From contig OZ244969.1 in NCBI GenBank assembly GCA_965222725.1, forward strand, positions 248,001-312,000: DNA of 64,000 nucleotides, given 5' to 3'. This document shows, piece after piece, positions 16,333-25,721 of the stretch. Each line of letters begins with the position of its first letter. The stretch's first letter is position 1. Made by a program: the position numbers and the translations under genes. The notes under the pieces were generated by a model, which did no database searches, was not told the DNA's origin, and was given only the letters and a program-made list of their open reading frames with translations. Source of the stretch: GCA-2748575 sp965222725. Lineage in GTDB: Bacteria; Pseudomonadota; Gammaproteobacteria; Pseudomonadales; Ketobacteraceae.

Positions 16333-17559
16333 CTACTTGAGGTTGAACCGGATCTGCTTCAGAAACAGCGCAATTTCCCGCAGGTATTTGCCACGGTCGA
16401 AATGAATGACGTGATTGCCCGGGAACCAGTGAATGCGGCAACGGTTCCAGTGATCCCACAACAGGCGCGAATGTTTGGGTGGCGCCAGGCGGTCGCCTGC
16501 GCCACCAATAATCATCAATCTGTCCTCGGGAATCAGCGGGTCATACGTTAACGGGCAATGGGCCGCCATCATATGGCGGGCTTCGCGAATACTCAGGTTA
16601 CTCAGCCTTAACCCTGCTTTCAGCACCAGGCTGGCAGGAAACCACTGCAACATCAGATCAAACAGACTCACCACCGGCACGTTGGGAATGGAAAAATATA
16701 AACGCTCCTCCACTGCGGCCAGCAGGGCCGACGTATAGCCCCCCAGACTGATCCCTGTCACCCCGATCTTTTCCACGCCCTGATCTTCCAGATAGTCCAT
16801 GAAAATCCGGAAGTCATAGATGGAATGGGCCACGGTTTCATTGATATTGGAAATGCCTCCGGCAAAATAACCGTGGCCGCTGAAAGGCGCATATCTGCCC
16901 CGCCGGGCGCCATGATGTGGCAGCGTGTAGAGCAGGATGTCGTAACCCTGGTCATAAAACCAGGGCAGCGCCAGAAACGCCCGGTTTAACCAGTACGGAT
17001 CTGCCATAAAACCATGAATAACGCAGATGGTGGGGCGTGGACCATTATTATGGCGCCAGTACTGGGCTACGGCGCGCATATTGTTTTCATTGTGGCGGTA
17101 TTTGTCCCGCAGGCTGGGATTTACCGGCACAAAAGGGCTGTCGAAGGTCAGCAGCTGACAGGTGCCATGGCGGGGATGAAAATCAAAAAAGCCCGCCGGT
17201 TGTGATCTTACCTCTGCTGCGCCCCTTACTGGCCGGGCAAAAAAGGCTTTCGGATCCCGGGTATCGGCCTTGCTGCGGTAAATTTCGCTTTCCCTGAAAT
17301 CCTGAATCAGCTGCAGGGGATTGGCGCTCAGTGGCAACGCCAGGCAGGACACCAGACTGGCTGCGGCAGTCCGCAGCACCAGATCAGCGGCCACCGTGCC
17401 ATCCACCAGCAACTGGGTGCCGGGATCCAGCTCAAAATCATCGGGAAATTTATGGAAGCTGGTTTCCAGGTTTTCCCACCAGGGCTGATCCGGCATGATG
17501 CGGCGGGTGTGGCTGTAGGTTTTGTTGGCCACCCGGGATACGCTGGTTGCTACACCCAT
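16333..17559 (-). CDS. Alpha/beta-hydrolase family protein
   Basis: 408 residues. The C-terminal ~260 form an alpha/beta-hydrolase: oxyanion region CVIHGFMADPYWLNR (~190), nucleophile elbow GISLGG (Ser near residue 270), an acid in IIGGAGDRLAPP and a late His in GNHVIHFDRG. The N-terminal ~150 residues are extra and contain a hydrophobic segment (LVSCLALPLSANPL) but no clear signal peptide. The full catalytic triad suggests an active esterase or lipase-like enzyme; substrate unknown. It is divergent from the EAL protein gene. Confidence 0.8.
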   Translation of the reverse strand: MGVATSVSRVANKTYSHTRRIMPDQPWWENLETSFHKFPDDFELDPGTQLLVDGTVAADLVLRTAAASLVSCLALPLSANPLQLIQDFRESEIYRSKADTRDPKAFFARPVRGAAEVRSQPAGFFDFHPRHGTCQLLTFDSPFVPVNPSLRDKYRHNENNMRAVAQYWRHNNGPRPTICVIHGFMADPYWLNRAFLALPWFYDQGYDILLYTLPHHGARRGRYAPFSGHGYFAGGISNINETVAHSIYDFRIFMDYLEDQGVEKIGVTGISLGGYTSALLAAVEERLYFSIPNVPVVSLFDLMLQWFPASLVLKAGLRLSNLSIREARHMMAAHCPLTYDPLIPEDRLMIIGGAGDRLAPPKHSRLLWDHWNRCRIHWFPGNHVIHFDRGKYLREIALFLKQIRFNLK

Positions 17560-17819
17560 ATGCTGCCTCTATATCGCTGTTTTTATTAAATATAGTCGAA
17601 ATATTCCCGGGAAAGCGTCGCCACCCGAGATTGGCCCCTTATGAAGGAAGCCTGTTCTCCGGCAGTTTTTACGATGTGATTACAATGTAAACAAAAGCCT
17701 TGTCTATACTGAAAAAAATCAGGCTAATTAATGAATACGCAAGAGCAACGTTGACCAACAATCACAGCACACAACAAATTTTCACTGGCGATCCGGCCTG
17801 GTACAGCATCCGGGGAATA

Positions 17820-20474
17820 ATGTCCCGCTTGCTGCTGTTGCTGTTGATCTGCTCCGGCACGGCAAACGCGCTGGAGAACGCAACTTATGCAGAACGGGTG
17901 GAGCGTTTTCCATCCCAGGTAACGGTGGTAAACGGCCATACCCACCAGCTGGAAGTAACTCACAGTGCCTGGATCGAGGATCCTGAAGATACCCTGACAC
18001 TGGACCAGCTCTTCAGGCATCAGCTTCAGGAGCTTAATGTGAACGAAGGTGAAACACTCAACTTTGGTCACAGTGATTCCTCCTTCTGGGTGGGCTTCAA
18101 AATACGCTATGAGGCCACAGAAAATGGCATGGATCCCAAACGCACCTTTCTGCTGGAGTTGCCCTTTCCTCCCCTGCAACGGGTCGCCATTTATCAACCG
18201 GATAAAGCCGGAAACTACCAATCCAAAAATATTGGCTATGACATTGCCATGTCCGCACGGCGCATTGCCCATCGTCACTTTGTGTATCCACTGACCCTGG
18301 AAGCCGGGGAAACCGAACTCATTTTCGTGAATGTCATGCGCAAAGGCGGATCGGTTCAGGCGCCGCTGAATATCTGGTCCCAGGAATCCTTCCTGATGCG
18401 CGACGGTTCCCAGAATTATATCTACGGGATTTTCTACGGCACCCTGTTTGCCATGATACTTTACAATGGGTTTTTATTTATCAGCCTGCGGGTTAAAACC
18501 TATCTGTATTACATTATTTATATCTCCCTGAGCGCGCTGGCTTATATGGCCCTGAGCGGCTATGGTTTTCTTTATCTTTGGCCGGAATCTCCCGGAGTCA
18601 ACACCCTGATCATTCCCTTTATCTGCACCATCGGTACAGTGGCGGGATTGATCTTTTTCAAAAGTTTCTCGAGCATTGCCCAGCGTCACAGGCGGCTGAA
18701 TATTTATATTAACTCCCTTATCAGCACAGGCTTTTTACTGGCCGCGGGCATTCTTATTACAAGACACCTTCTCAGCCTTTATGTGGTTATCTTTATCGGT
18801 ATCGCTGGCACATCGGCACTATTTGCTTCTCTATATACATGGCTAAAAGGTTCCCGGCAGGCAGGATTCTTCCTGCTGGCATGGACATTGTTCATTATCG
18901 GGCTGCTGTGCTTCCTGGGTGTTCTGATGGGCTGGATCCCCAGCAATATCTTTACCCGGCACAGTCTGCAGATCGGCTGCACCACCGAAGTTCTGTTATT
19001 GTCTTTTGCTCTGGCGGATCAGATAAGCCACGAACGCAAAGCCAAATACAAAGCTCTGCAGGAACAGCATAAAGCGGTGGTAAGAGTTCAGGAAATGGAA
19101 TCCCAGTTAATGCACCGGGCATTGCACAGCCGCTCCACCGGGCTGCCGAACCGTGCCCTGTTACGCCGCAGTCTGGATGAGTTTTTTGAAAATCAGTACA
19201 CATCCGGCATGGTGGGTTTGTTCCTGATTTCGCTGGATAATTTTCACGAGTTCAACAAAACCCTGGGACACAGCACCGGCGATGCCATTCTGAAACTGGT
19301 TACCCAGCGCCTCAGCGAACTGATCGGTAATTTCAAAAACGCGATCTGTTTTGAAGTGACCGACAGCCACACCCATAACCTGGCCAATGTGGAAGGGGTA
19401 ACTTTCGGTTTTGCACTGAAGGTCAGCACCCATGACAGCGCCCTGCACCAGGCGGAGATTGTCTTGCAGGCCTTTGAGCGGCCCTTTGAGTATCAGGGCA
19501 TGATTCTGGATGTGGAAAGCACCATCGGCATTTCCATGTACCCGGAACACGGCGAAGGCACGGATACCCTGTTACGAAACGCCCATATCGCTCTTGAATC
19601 AGCAGCAGTGTCCAGCAACAAGGTGGCTATCTATACTTCAGAGCTGGACCCTTACAGTGCCAAACGGCTTTCCCTGATTGCGGAACTGAAAGCCGCCATG
19701 GAACAGAACGGTTTACAGCTGTATTTTCAGCCTCAGGTGGATCTTAAAACCCAGCAGGTAACAGGGGCAGAAGTACTGATCCGCTGGATTCACAGCGAAC
19801 ACGGTTTTATTCCGCCGGACGAATTTATTCCTCTGGCGGAACGCACCGGAGTGATTCAGCCGTTAACCTACTGGATCTGCAAAAACGCCTTTGCCGCACT
19901 GAAGCGTTTTAAAGCCAACGGCTTTGACCTGACCCTTTCCATTAATATTTCGGCGCGCAATCTGCAGGATCGCCTGTTCCAGTCCACCATTCTGCAACTG
20001 GCAGAAAACGAATGCCTGTCCACCCGGGAAATTATTCTGGAGCTGACGGAAACCGCGGTGATGGTGAACCCGGAAGAGGCCCTGGAAATGCTCAACGCCC
20101 TGAGCCGCACCGGCATCAAGTTATCCATTGACGATTTCGGTACCGGTTATTCATCCCTGTCGTATCTGAAACGGTTACCGGTGAAAGAACTGAAGATTGA
20201 TCGCACTTTTGTGATGGAGATGGCCCAGAACCCGGACGATCAGGTTATCGTGGATACAACATTACAGATGGCCCATAACCTGGGGCTGATTGTTGTGGCA
20301 GAGGGAATTGAAGATCAGGAAACCCTGAATCACCTGGCATCCAAGGGTTGTGATTATGCGCAGGGTTATCATATTGCCCGCCCCATGCCGGAAAGTGATT
20401 TTGTGGAGTGGCTGAAGCATCATGGCAAACCCATGACAAACCCCGCCACTCCCAATTCCTTTAAAGCGGGCTGA
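17820..20474 (+). CDS. 7TMR-DISM sensor with degenerate GGDEF and EAL domains (probable c-di-GMP phosphodiesterase)
   Basis: 884 residues from the ATG after CGGGGA; a TTG 40 codons upstream would bury the signal peptide and is less likely. Signal peptide 1-20; periplasmic DISMED2-type domain (~40-180); seven membrane helices (~205-405); a GGDEF-like domain (~440-600) with no GGDEF signature, so probably no cyclase activity; EAL domain (~615-870). In the EAL domain the signature reads EVL, but the metal and catalytic motifs are kept: LELTETAVM, DDFGTGYSSL, KIDR, AEGIE and QGYHIARPM. It most likely degrades c-di-GMP in response to an outside signal. Confidence 0.88.
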   Translation: MSRLLLLLLICSGTANALENATYAERVERFPSQVTVVNGHTHQLEVTHSAWIEDPEDTLTLDQLFRHQLQELNVNEGETLNFGHSDSSFWVGFKIRYEATENGMDPKRTFLLELPFPPLQRVAIYQPDKAGNYQSKNIGYDIAMSARRIAHRHFVYPLTLEAGETELIFVNVMRKGGSVQAPLNIWSQESFLMRDGSQNYIYGIFYGTLFAMILYNGFLFISLRVKTYLYYIIYISLSALAYMALSGYGFLYLWPESPGVNTLIIPFICTIGTVAGLIFFKSFSSIAQRHRRLNIYINSLISTGFLLAAGILITRHLLSLYVVIFIGIAGTSALFASLYTWLKGSRQAGFFLLAWTLFIIGLLCFLGVLMGWIPSNIFTRHSLQIGCTTEVLLLSFALADQISHERKAKYKALQEQHKAVVRVQEMESQLMHRALHSRSTGLPNRALLRRSLDEFFENQYTSGMVGLFLISLDNFHEFNKTLGHSTGDAILKLVTQRLSELIGNFKNAICFEVTDSHTHNLANVEGVTFGFALKVSTHDSALHQAEIVLQAFERPFEYQGMILDVESTIGISMYPEHGEGTDTLLRNAHIALESAAVSSNKVAIYTSELDPYSAKRLSLIAELKAAMEQNGLQLYFQPQVDLKTQQVTGAEVLIRWIHSEHGFIPPDEFIPLAERTGVIQPLTYWICKNAFAALKRFKANGFDLTLSINISARNLQDRLFQSTILQLAENECLSTREIILELTETAVMVNPEEALEMLNALSRTGIKLSIDDFGTGYSSLSYLKRLPVKELKIDRTFVMEMAQNPDDQVIVDTTLQMAHNLGLIVVAEGIEDQETLNHLASKGCDYAQGYHIARPMPESDFVEWLKHHGKPMTNPATPNSFKAG

Positions 20475-20486
20475 CGCCTTTAACCC

Positions 20487-20840
20487 CTAATCCTTTTCCT
20501 GATACTCGTACAGCCGATCGGTTTTGGCCGCCATAATAAAATCATTTTTATGCAGGCCTTTGATCTTGTGGGTCCACCAGTTCACCGTGACCTTGCCCCA
20601 CTCCGTAAGAATGGCCGGATGGTGGCCCGCCTCTTCCGCAATGCTCCCCACTGAATTGGTAAATGCCAGCGCCTGCTTGAAGTTCTTGAATTTGAATTCC
20701 CGCTCCAGCTGCAGCATGCCGTCTTTGGTGGGGCTGGACCAGTCGGGAATATCCTTGATCAGGGAGGCCAGCTCATCGTCGCTGACTTTGGGGGCGTCTG
20801 CCCGGCAGGCTTCACAACGTTGATTGGCAAGATCGCTCAT
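20487..20840 (-). CDS. phhB: 4a-hydroxytetrahydrobiopterin dehydratase (pterin-4a-carbinolamine dehydratase)
   Basis: 117 residues, the usual length. The family core EFKFKNFKQALAFTNSVG, then EEAGHHPAILTEWGKVTVNWWTH with the catalytic HH pair and a later His, is intact. It recycles the pterin cofactor after aromatic amino acid hydroxylation (phenylalanine hydroxylase). No phhA is next to it. An N-terminal CEACRA pair of Cys is common in gammaproteobacterial members. It ends convergent with the EAL gene, 12 bp away. Confidence 0.93.
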   Translation of the reverse strand: MSDLANQRCEACRADAPKVSDDELASLIKDIPDWSSPTKDGMLQLEREFKFKNFKQALAFTNSVGSIAEEAGHHPAILTEWGKVTVNWWTHKIKGLHKNDFIMAAKTDRLYEYQEKD

Positions 20841-20901
20841 GATGGCTCCTTAAATGTTACGCACAGCACACTCAGCGCATTACGTACATTAGGTGTATTA
20901 C

Positions 20902-20942
20902 GCCTGCGATGACCCGGTTTGTTTTTTGGCCGGATCGCAGGC
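20902..20942. repeat. Imperfect inverted repeat
   Basis: GCCTGCGAT (20902-20910) pairs with ATCGCAGGC (20934-20942), and CCGG with CCGG inside a 3-nt bulge, leaving a T-rich 12-nt loop. There is no T run after it on either strand, so it is not a standard terminator. It lies between phhB and the acyl-CoA dehydrogenase and could be an operator or leader hairpin. Confidence 0.5.
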
Positions 20943-21136
20943 ATGTATGGAAATGATTGACCTTATTGTCATCTTGACTAGCAGTTTAAGCCAATGTGAC
21001 TACGCTTAAAACCTGCAAACTATGAGCCCATTCAAACACATGTTTGCTCACATTTTATTCAGCAGCATTTTTTGAACTTTGTTCTGCAGCGCGGGATTGC
21101 CGCGCTGTTTTCGCCATTAAGCAGCAGGGTGTTGAT

Positions 21137-22957
21137 ATGCCGACTTATAAAGCTCCTTTGAAAGATACACTGTTTCTGATTCACGATGTGCTGGATTTTC
21201 AGGGACACTACCAAACAGTACCCGGTGGCGAAGAAGCCACACCGGATCTGATTGATGCCATTCTGACCGAGTGCGCCAAGTTTTCTGAAAACGTACTGGC
21301 GCCCCTTAACCAGCCCGGCGATAAAGAGGGCTGCAAACTGGAAGGCGACAAGGTCACCACCCCCAAGGGTTTTAAAGATGCCTACGATCAGTATGTACAG
21401 GGTGGCTGGCAGTCACTGTCGCACCCGGTGGAATACGGTGGTCAGGGCCTGCCCCTGTCACTGGGCGTGGTGAAATCCGAAATGATGGGCACCGCCAACT
21501 GGTCCTGGAATATGTACCCCGGCCTGAGCCTGGGGGCCATGAACACCATTTACATGCACGGCACCGAAGAGCAGAAGCACACCTATCTGCTGCCCCTGAC
21601 CTCCGGTGAATGGGCCGGCACCATGTGTTTGACCGAACCCCAGTGCGGCACCGATCTGGGCCAGGTAAAAACCAAAGCCGAACCCAATGCCGATGGTTCC
21701 TATGCCATTACCGGCACCAAGATCTTTATTTCCTCCGGTGACCATGACCTGACCGACAACATTATTCATATCGTGCTGGCCCGCCTGCCCGATGCGCCCG
21801 CCGGTACCCGGGGAATTTCCCTGTTTATCGTGCCCAAGGTGAAAGTGAACGCCGACGGCAGCCTGGGTGAGCGCAATGAAGTGAGCTGCGGCTCCCTGGA
21901 AGAAAAAATGGGTATCAAGGCCTCTGCCACCTGCGTAATGAACTTTGACGGCGCCACCGGCTACCTGATCGGACCTGAAAACAAGGGTCTGGAATGCATG
22001 TTCACCTTTATGAACACCGCCCGCGTGGGCACGTCCATTCAGGGTATCGGTGCAGCCGAGCTGTCCTACCAGGGCGCGCTGGAATACGCCAAAGATCGCC
22101 GCTCCATGCGTTCCCTGAGCGGCAAAAAAGATCCCGATGCGGTGGCTGATCCCATTATTGTGCACCCGGACGTACGCCGCATGCTGCTGACCCAGAAAGC
22201 CATTGCCGAAGGTGGCCGGGCCATGCTGTACAACGCTGCCAAGCTGGCAGACAAGATGATGTACGCGGAAACCGAAAGCGAGCGGGAAAAGGCCGACGAT
22301 CTACTGGGCCTGCAAACCCCGATCCTGAAAGCCTTCCTCACCGAAACCGGCTACGAAGCCGCCAACCTGGGTATGCAGGTATTCGGGGGCCACGGCTACA
22401 TCAAGGAATGGGGCATGGAGCAGATCGTGCGCGACACCAAGATCTCCACCCTGTACGAAGGCACCACCGGCATTCAGGCCCTGGACCTGCTGGGTCGCAA
22501 AATCCTGCTGGGCAAGGCGTCGTCCTTCAAGGTATTCAGCATGGAGATGCTGAAGTTCTGCAAGGACCACGGCCCTATTTCCGGCAACCCCCACAAAAAG
22601 GCCATGAACGGCCTGATCTGGACCCTGTTCCGCTATGTCACCAGCTGGCAGCAATACACCCTGCGGATCGCCCTGAAGGCCCGCAAGAACCCGGATGAAG
22701 TGGGTGCGGCCTCCTACGACTACCTGATGTACAGCGGCTATATCACCATGGCCTACTTCTGGGCCATGATGGCCCAGAAAGCCCACGAAAAACTGGCCAC
22801 CGGAGAGGGAGATGAAGACTTTCTGAAAGCCAAGATCCAGACGGCAGAGTTCTATTTTGAGCGCCTGCTGCCCCGGGCCAAGGGCCATGCGGAATCCATG
22901 ATGGCGGGCACCAAAAGCCTGATGCAGATGGAAACGGATCATTTCGGTTTTTACTGA
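21137..22957 (+). CDS. Acyl-CoA dehydrogenase (DmdC/AcdA-like, ~600 residues)
   Basis: 606 residues from the ATG preceded by AGGG; an upstream in-frame TTG is less likely. Order: an N-terminal extra segment (MPTYKAPLKDTLFLIHDVLDF), acyl-CoA DH N-domain, middle beta-domain with MCLTEPQCGTDLG and TGTKIFISSGDHDL, C-terminal helical domain with QVFGGHGYIKEWGMEQIVRD and TLYEGTTGIQALDLLGRK, and an additional C-terminal domain. The catalytic Glu position lies in LYEGTTGIQ. Enzymes of this long type act on medium- or long-chain acyl-CoA or on 3-methylmercaptopropionyl-CoA (DmdC); the exact substrate is not clear. A strong terminator follows. Confidence 0.9.
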   Translation: MPTYKAPLKDTLFLIHDVLDFQGHYQTVPGGEEATPDLIDAILTECAKFSENVLAPLNQPGDKEGCKLEGDKVTTPKGFKDAYDQYVQGGWQSLSHPVEYGGQGLPLSLGVVKSEMMGTANWSWNMYPGLSLGAMNTIYMHGTEEQKHTYLLPLTSGEWAGTMCLTEPQCGTDLGQVKTKAEPNADGSYAITGTKIFISSGDHDLTDNIIHIVLARLPDAPAGTRGISLFIVPKVKVNADGSLGERNEVSCGSLEEKMGIKASATCVMNFDGATGYLIGPENKGLECMFTFMNTARVGTSIQGIGAAELSYQGALEYAKDRRSMRSLSGKKDPDAVADPIIVHPDVRRMLLTQKAIAEGGRAMLYNAAKLADKMMYAETESEREKADDLLGLQTPILKAFLTETGYEAANLGMQVFGGHGYIKEWGMEQIVRDTKISTLYEGTTGIQALDLLGRKILLGKASSFKVFSMEMLKFCKDHGPISGNPHKKAMNGLIWTLFRYVTSWQQYTLRIALKARKNPDEVGAASYDYLMYSGYITMAYFWAMMAQKAHEKLATGEGDEDFLKAKIQTAEFYFERLLPRAKGHAESMMAGTKSLMQMETDHFGFY

Positions 22958-22992
22958 GTTTTCATACTTTGAACACTCGTACCCTGAACCTG

Positions 22993-23020
22993 GCCCGGGC
23001 CCCGAACCCGGGCTTTTTTT
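22993..23020 (+). terminator. Rho-independent terminator after the acyl-CoA dehydrogenase gene
   Basis: GCCCGGG (22993-22999) and CCCGGGC (23007-23013) with a 7-nt loop, then seven T. Confidence 0.9.
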
Positions 23021-23117
23021 GGTCTGAAAAACCTAGAAAAACTAGGTAATGATTGTGGTTATCAACTGAAAAATTGATCCATGCGACACAATTTACCATT
23101 TGACACGACTTTTCACT

Positions 23118-23132
23118 TGATAACACTTCTCA
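23118..23132. promoter_or_regulatory. Fur-box-like site upstream of bfd
   Basis: TGATAACACTTCTCA matches the 7-1-7 Fur inverted repeat at 12 of 15 positions and lies 55 bp before the bfd start codon. Iron-repressed bfd is common in gammaproteobacteria. Confidence 0.4.
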
Positions 23133-23187
23133 TTTAATCTAGAGTTCACCCTGTACGACCAATCATGAGTTTCTGGAGTTGCCTTTC

Positions 23188-23400
23188 ATGCTCGTCTGTA
23201 TCTGTAACCGAGTAAGTGACAATGATATCCGCGATGCCGTTTACGACGGTGCCAGTGGTTTCCGCGATGTGCGGGACAATCTGGGTGTGGGCAATTGCTG
23301 TGGTCAGTGCACCCCCTATGCAAAATCCCTGGTGAAAGATACGGTTTCTCAACTGCAGCTGGCCAAGATCAATCAGCTGGCGACCGAAATCAAGATTTAG
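23188..23400 (+). CDS. bfd: Bacterioferritin-associated ferredoxin
   Basis: 70 residues. The [2Fe-2S] ligands are the Bfd pattern: CIC near the N-terminus and CCGQC (CxxC with an extra Cys) near residue 35-39. Bfd gives electrons to bacterioferritin to release stored iron. The start is the ATG 9 bp after GGAG. Two bacterioferritin genes follow ~160 bp downstream on the same strand, the standard bfd-bfr neighbourhood. A Fur-like site lies upstream. Confidence 0.93.
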   Translation: MLVCICNRVSDNDIRDAVYDGASGFRDVRDNLGVGNCCGQCTPYAKSLVKDTVSQLQLAKINQLATEIKI

Positions 23401-23559
23401 CTACCAACTGATAATCGCTTAGATTATTGCTTTAGTTGTGTTTGTTATCTTTCCCTAATCCTTTTCATTCCCCTTTATTGCTTCTATCATGCTTCGTTTA
23501 GAACAACGAATTTCCTTTCCCGGCACTTTCGTCCGGCACTTGCGTTAAGGAGCTTGAGC

Positions 23560-24030
23560 ATGAAAGGCGCGTCCAAAGTTATCAAACAACTCAATGCCTG
23601 TCTGGGCAACGAACTCATCGCCATCAACCAGTACTTTCTCCACGCCCGCATGTGCGGCAACTGGGGCCTGGATGAACTGAACGAACACGAATACAAAAAA
23701 TCCATTCAGGATATGAAGCATGCCGACAAGCTGATTGAACGCATCCTGCTGCTGGAAGGCCTGCCCAATCTGCAAAAGCTGGGCAAGCTGCTGATTGGCG
23801 AAGACACCAAGGAAATCCTCGACTGCGATCTGACGCTGCAACAGCAGACCATGGCGGAACTGAAAGATGCCATTGCTTTGTGCGAGGAAGAGTCCGATTA
23901 CGTGAGCCGGGATTTACTGCAAAAGATTCTTCATGATGAAGAAGAGCACACCGACTGGATTGAAACCCAGCAGGATCTGGTGAAAAACATCGGCATCAAG
24001 AACTACATGCAATCCATGATGCACAGCTGA
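23560..24030 (+). CDS. bfr: Bacterioferritin, heme-binding subunit with incomplete ferroxidase centre
   Basis: 156 residues, the normal length, start 7 bp after AAGGAG. Compared with E. coli Bfr numbering, Glu18, His54, Glu127 and His130 are present and the heme ligand Met52 is kept, but the ferroxidase residues Glu51 and Glu94 are replaced by Asp and Gln. So this subunit should bind the inter-subunit heme but oxidise iron poorly. The next gene encodes the complementary type. In pseudomonads and neisserias such pairs form mixed 24-mers; the same is inferred here. It is 14 bp upstream of the second subunit gene. Confidence 0.9.
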   Translation: MKGASKVIKQLNACLGNELIAINQYFLHARMCGNWGLDELNEHEYKKSIQDMKHADKLIERILLLEGLPNLQKLGKLLIGEDTKEILDCDLTLQQQTMAELKDAIALCEEESDYVSRDLLQKILHDEEEHTDWIETQQDLVKNIGIKNYMQSMMHS

Positions 24031-24044
24031 TACAGGAGCCAGTC

Positions 24045-24512
24045 ATGAAAGGTGATGCAAATATTATCGATATACTGAACAAACTGCTGGAAAGCGAACT
24101 CACGTCTGTGGACCAGTATTTTATTCATTCACGCATGTACGAAGACTGGGGCCTGACCAAGCTGTATGAGCGAATCGGCCACGAAATGCAGGATGAAATC
24201 GGCCACGCGGATCGCCTGATCCGGCGCATCCTGTTTCTGGAAGGCACACCGGACCTGATCAAACGCCAGCCCATTAAAGTGGGCGGTAATGTAAAAGACA
24301 TGCTCAGCAACGATCTGGAGCTGGAATACGGCGTGGCAAAAGAACTCAAGAGTGCCATTGCCGAATGCGAAAAAGCCCGCGACTATGAAACCCGCGCCAT
24401 GCTGGTGGAAATGCTGGAAGACACCGAGGAAGACCACGCCTACTGGCTGGAAAAGCAGCTGGGACTGATCGATTCCATTGGCCTGGAAAACTACCTGCAA
24501 TCGCAGATGTAA
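24045..24512 (+). CDS. bfr: Bacterioferritin, ferroxidase subunit lacking the heme ligand
   Basis: 155 residues. Glu18, Glu51, His54, Glu94 and the later Glu/His pair of the di-iron centre are all present (the last pair in DTEEDHAYW, shifted by a one-residue insertion), while the heme ligand Met52 is Ile. The C-terminal pattern LEDTEEDHAYWLEKQLGLI is the signature of the pseudomonad BfrA/FtnA group. It should be the iron-oxidising partner of the previous subunit, storing iron as mineral in the cytoplasm. It shares its operon and terminator. Confidence 0.9.
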   Translation: MKGDANIIDILNKLLESELTSVDQYFIHSRMYEDWGLTKLYERIGHEMQDEIGHADRLIRRILFLEGTPDLIKRQPIKVGGNVKDMLSNDLELEYGVAKELKSAIAECEKARDYETRAMLVEMLEDTEEDHAYWLEKQLGLIDSIGLENYLQSQM

Positions 24513-24544
24513 TGCTTTCAGACTCGGGCTCAAGCCAACATGAA

Positions 24545-24574
24545 AACGGCGACTTTTACAGGTCGCCGTTTTTT
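24545..24574 (+). terminator. Rho-independent terminator after the bacterioferritin pair
   Basis: Perfect 9-bp stem AACGGCGAC/GTCGCCGTT with an 8-nt loop and a T tract at its end. Confidence 0.9.
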
Positions 24575-24587
24575 ATTCAGCCGCCTT

Positions 24588-25721
24588 TTACTTTGTATCC
24601 TCAGGAGACTGGCGCAGAAAACCCTGCAGATTATCCGGTAACTGATCCACTGTCACCGCCTTTGCCTGCGCACTCATGTCACGGGAATTATAGGTATTCC
24701 AGAACAGCACTGGCCCTGAGTTAAGCGCCAGCTGATCCAGAAACGCCGCCGCGGCTTTACCCGTGTAGGTTTGCTCCAGCTGAATGCCCTGCTCCCGGAA
24801 CAGTGCAATGGCTTTGTCGCCGTTATCCGTTGCCACACCGTAACCATCACCATAGTAATCATCCACCAGCCAGGGGCGTTCCGGTTTTGGTAATGCGCTA
24901 TCAAACGCTTTCAGAAAAGTATGAACTTCCGTCATCAGCCCATACACAGTGTCGGTGGTACAGGCGGCAAAGGGCCCCAGTCTGGCCGGGGCGACACGAA
25001 CCCCCATCACCCGGGTTTTCATGCCCAGCAACTGGCAACCGTAACTCAAACCCGCCAGGGTGGCACTGGAACCCACGGGGCAGACGATGACTGCAGGCTC
25101 CGGGCAAAGACCCTGATCAATCTGCGCTTTCAGTTCACAGGCGCCATTCACAAACGACAGGGTGCCATAAAGATTGGAACCACCGGCAAACAGAAAATAA
25201 CTGCCGTTCTGCAAACGGTACGGACTGAGGTAATAGGCCAGCACCGTTTTGAACAGGGTACCTTTGTAAATCAGTCGGGCGCCGTAATACTGCATTAACC
25301 GCAGATTCTTTTTCACCGTATCCGTGACCGGCTGATCGAACAGGTAAACCACCGCTTGCAGCCCCGCCCGCTGGCACATCATGGCAGTGGCCACACCATG
25401 ATTGGTACCTATGGCACCAAAAGTAATAATACGTTTGGCGCCCTGGCGTTTGGCATCGGCAATAATAAATTCCAGCTTGCGGATTTTATTGCCACCGTAC
25501 TCCGCATGGCTCAGGTCATCCCGTTTAATCCAGGCTTCGGGAGACATGGCCATGGCTTCCACCGCCGTTGGAAATAACCCGGCTTTTTCCAGCGGCAGCT
25601 TGCCTTGCAGTGAAGGAACAAGTCCCAGCAGCGGCAATGCACTTTCAGCATCGGCCACAATGGCAGTCGCCGGTGTTTTTTCTGCTGCTACAACCTTCCC
25701 TTGCTTCGCCGCCGCCGTCAT
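24588..25721 (-). CDS. PLP-dependent deaminase/desulfhydrase (D-cysteine desulfhydrase / ACC deaminase family)
   Basis: 377 residues from the ATG that overlaps the upstream stop by four bases (ATGA). The PLP-lysine motif WIKRDDLSHAEYGGNKIRKL is characteristic of the ACC deaminase/D-cysteine desulfhydrase group; GTNHGVATAM and the phosphate-binding loop VCPVGSSATLAGL follow. The N-terminal ~45 residues are an extra leader. It is larger than typical DcyD (~330). It is the last gene of an operon with a GMC oxidoreductase and a small protein. The substrate is uncertain: a D-amino acid or an ACC-like cyclopropane amino acid. Confidence 0.8.
   Translation of the reverse strand: MTAAAKQGKVVAAEKTPATAIVADAESALPLLGLVPSLQGKLPLEKAGLFPTAVEAMAMSPEAWIKRDDLSHAEYGGNKIRKLEFIIADAKRQGAKRIITFGAIGTNHGVATAMMCQRAGLQAVVYLFDQPVTDTVKKNLRLMQYYGARLIYKGTLFKTVLAYYLSPYRLQNGSYFLFAGGSNLYGTLSFVNGACELKAQIDQGLCPEPAVIVCPVGSSATLAGLSYGCQLLGMKTRVMGVRVAPARLGPFAACTTDTVYGLMTEVHTFLKAFDSALPKPERPWLVDDYYGDGYGVATDNGDKAIALFREQGIQLEQTYTGKAAAAFLDQLALNSGPVLFWNTYNSRDMSAQAKAVTVDQLPDNLQGFLRQSPEDTK

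Noticed and set aside
23401..23470. Second Fur box in the bfd-bfr gap (TGATAATCGCTTAGATTATTG)
   Set aside because: The two arms are spaced wrongly for the 7-1-7 or hexamer models, so it was not called.
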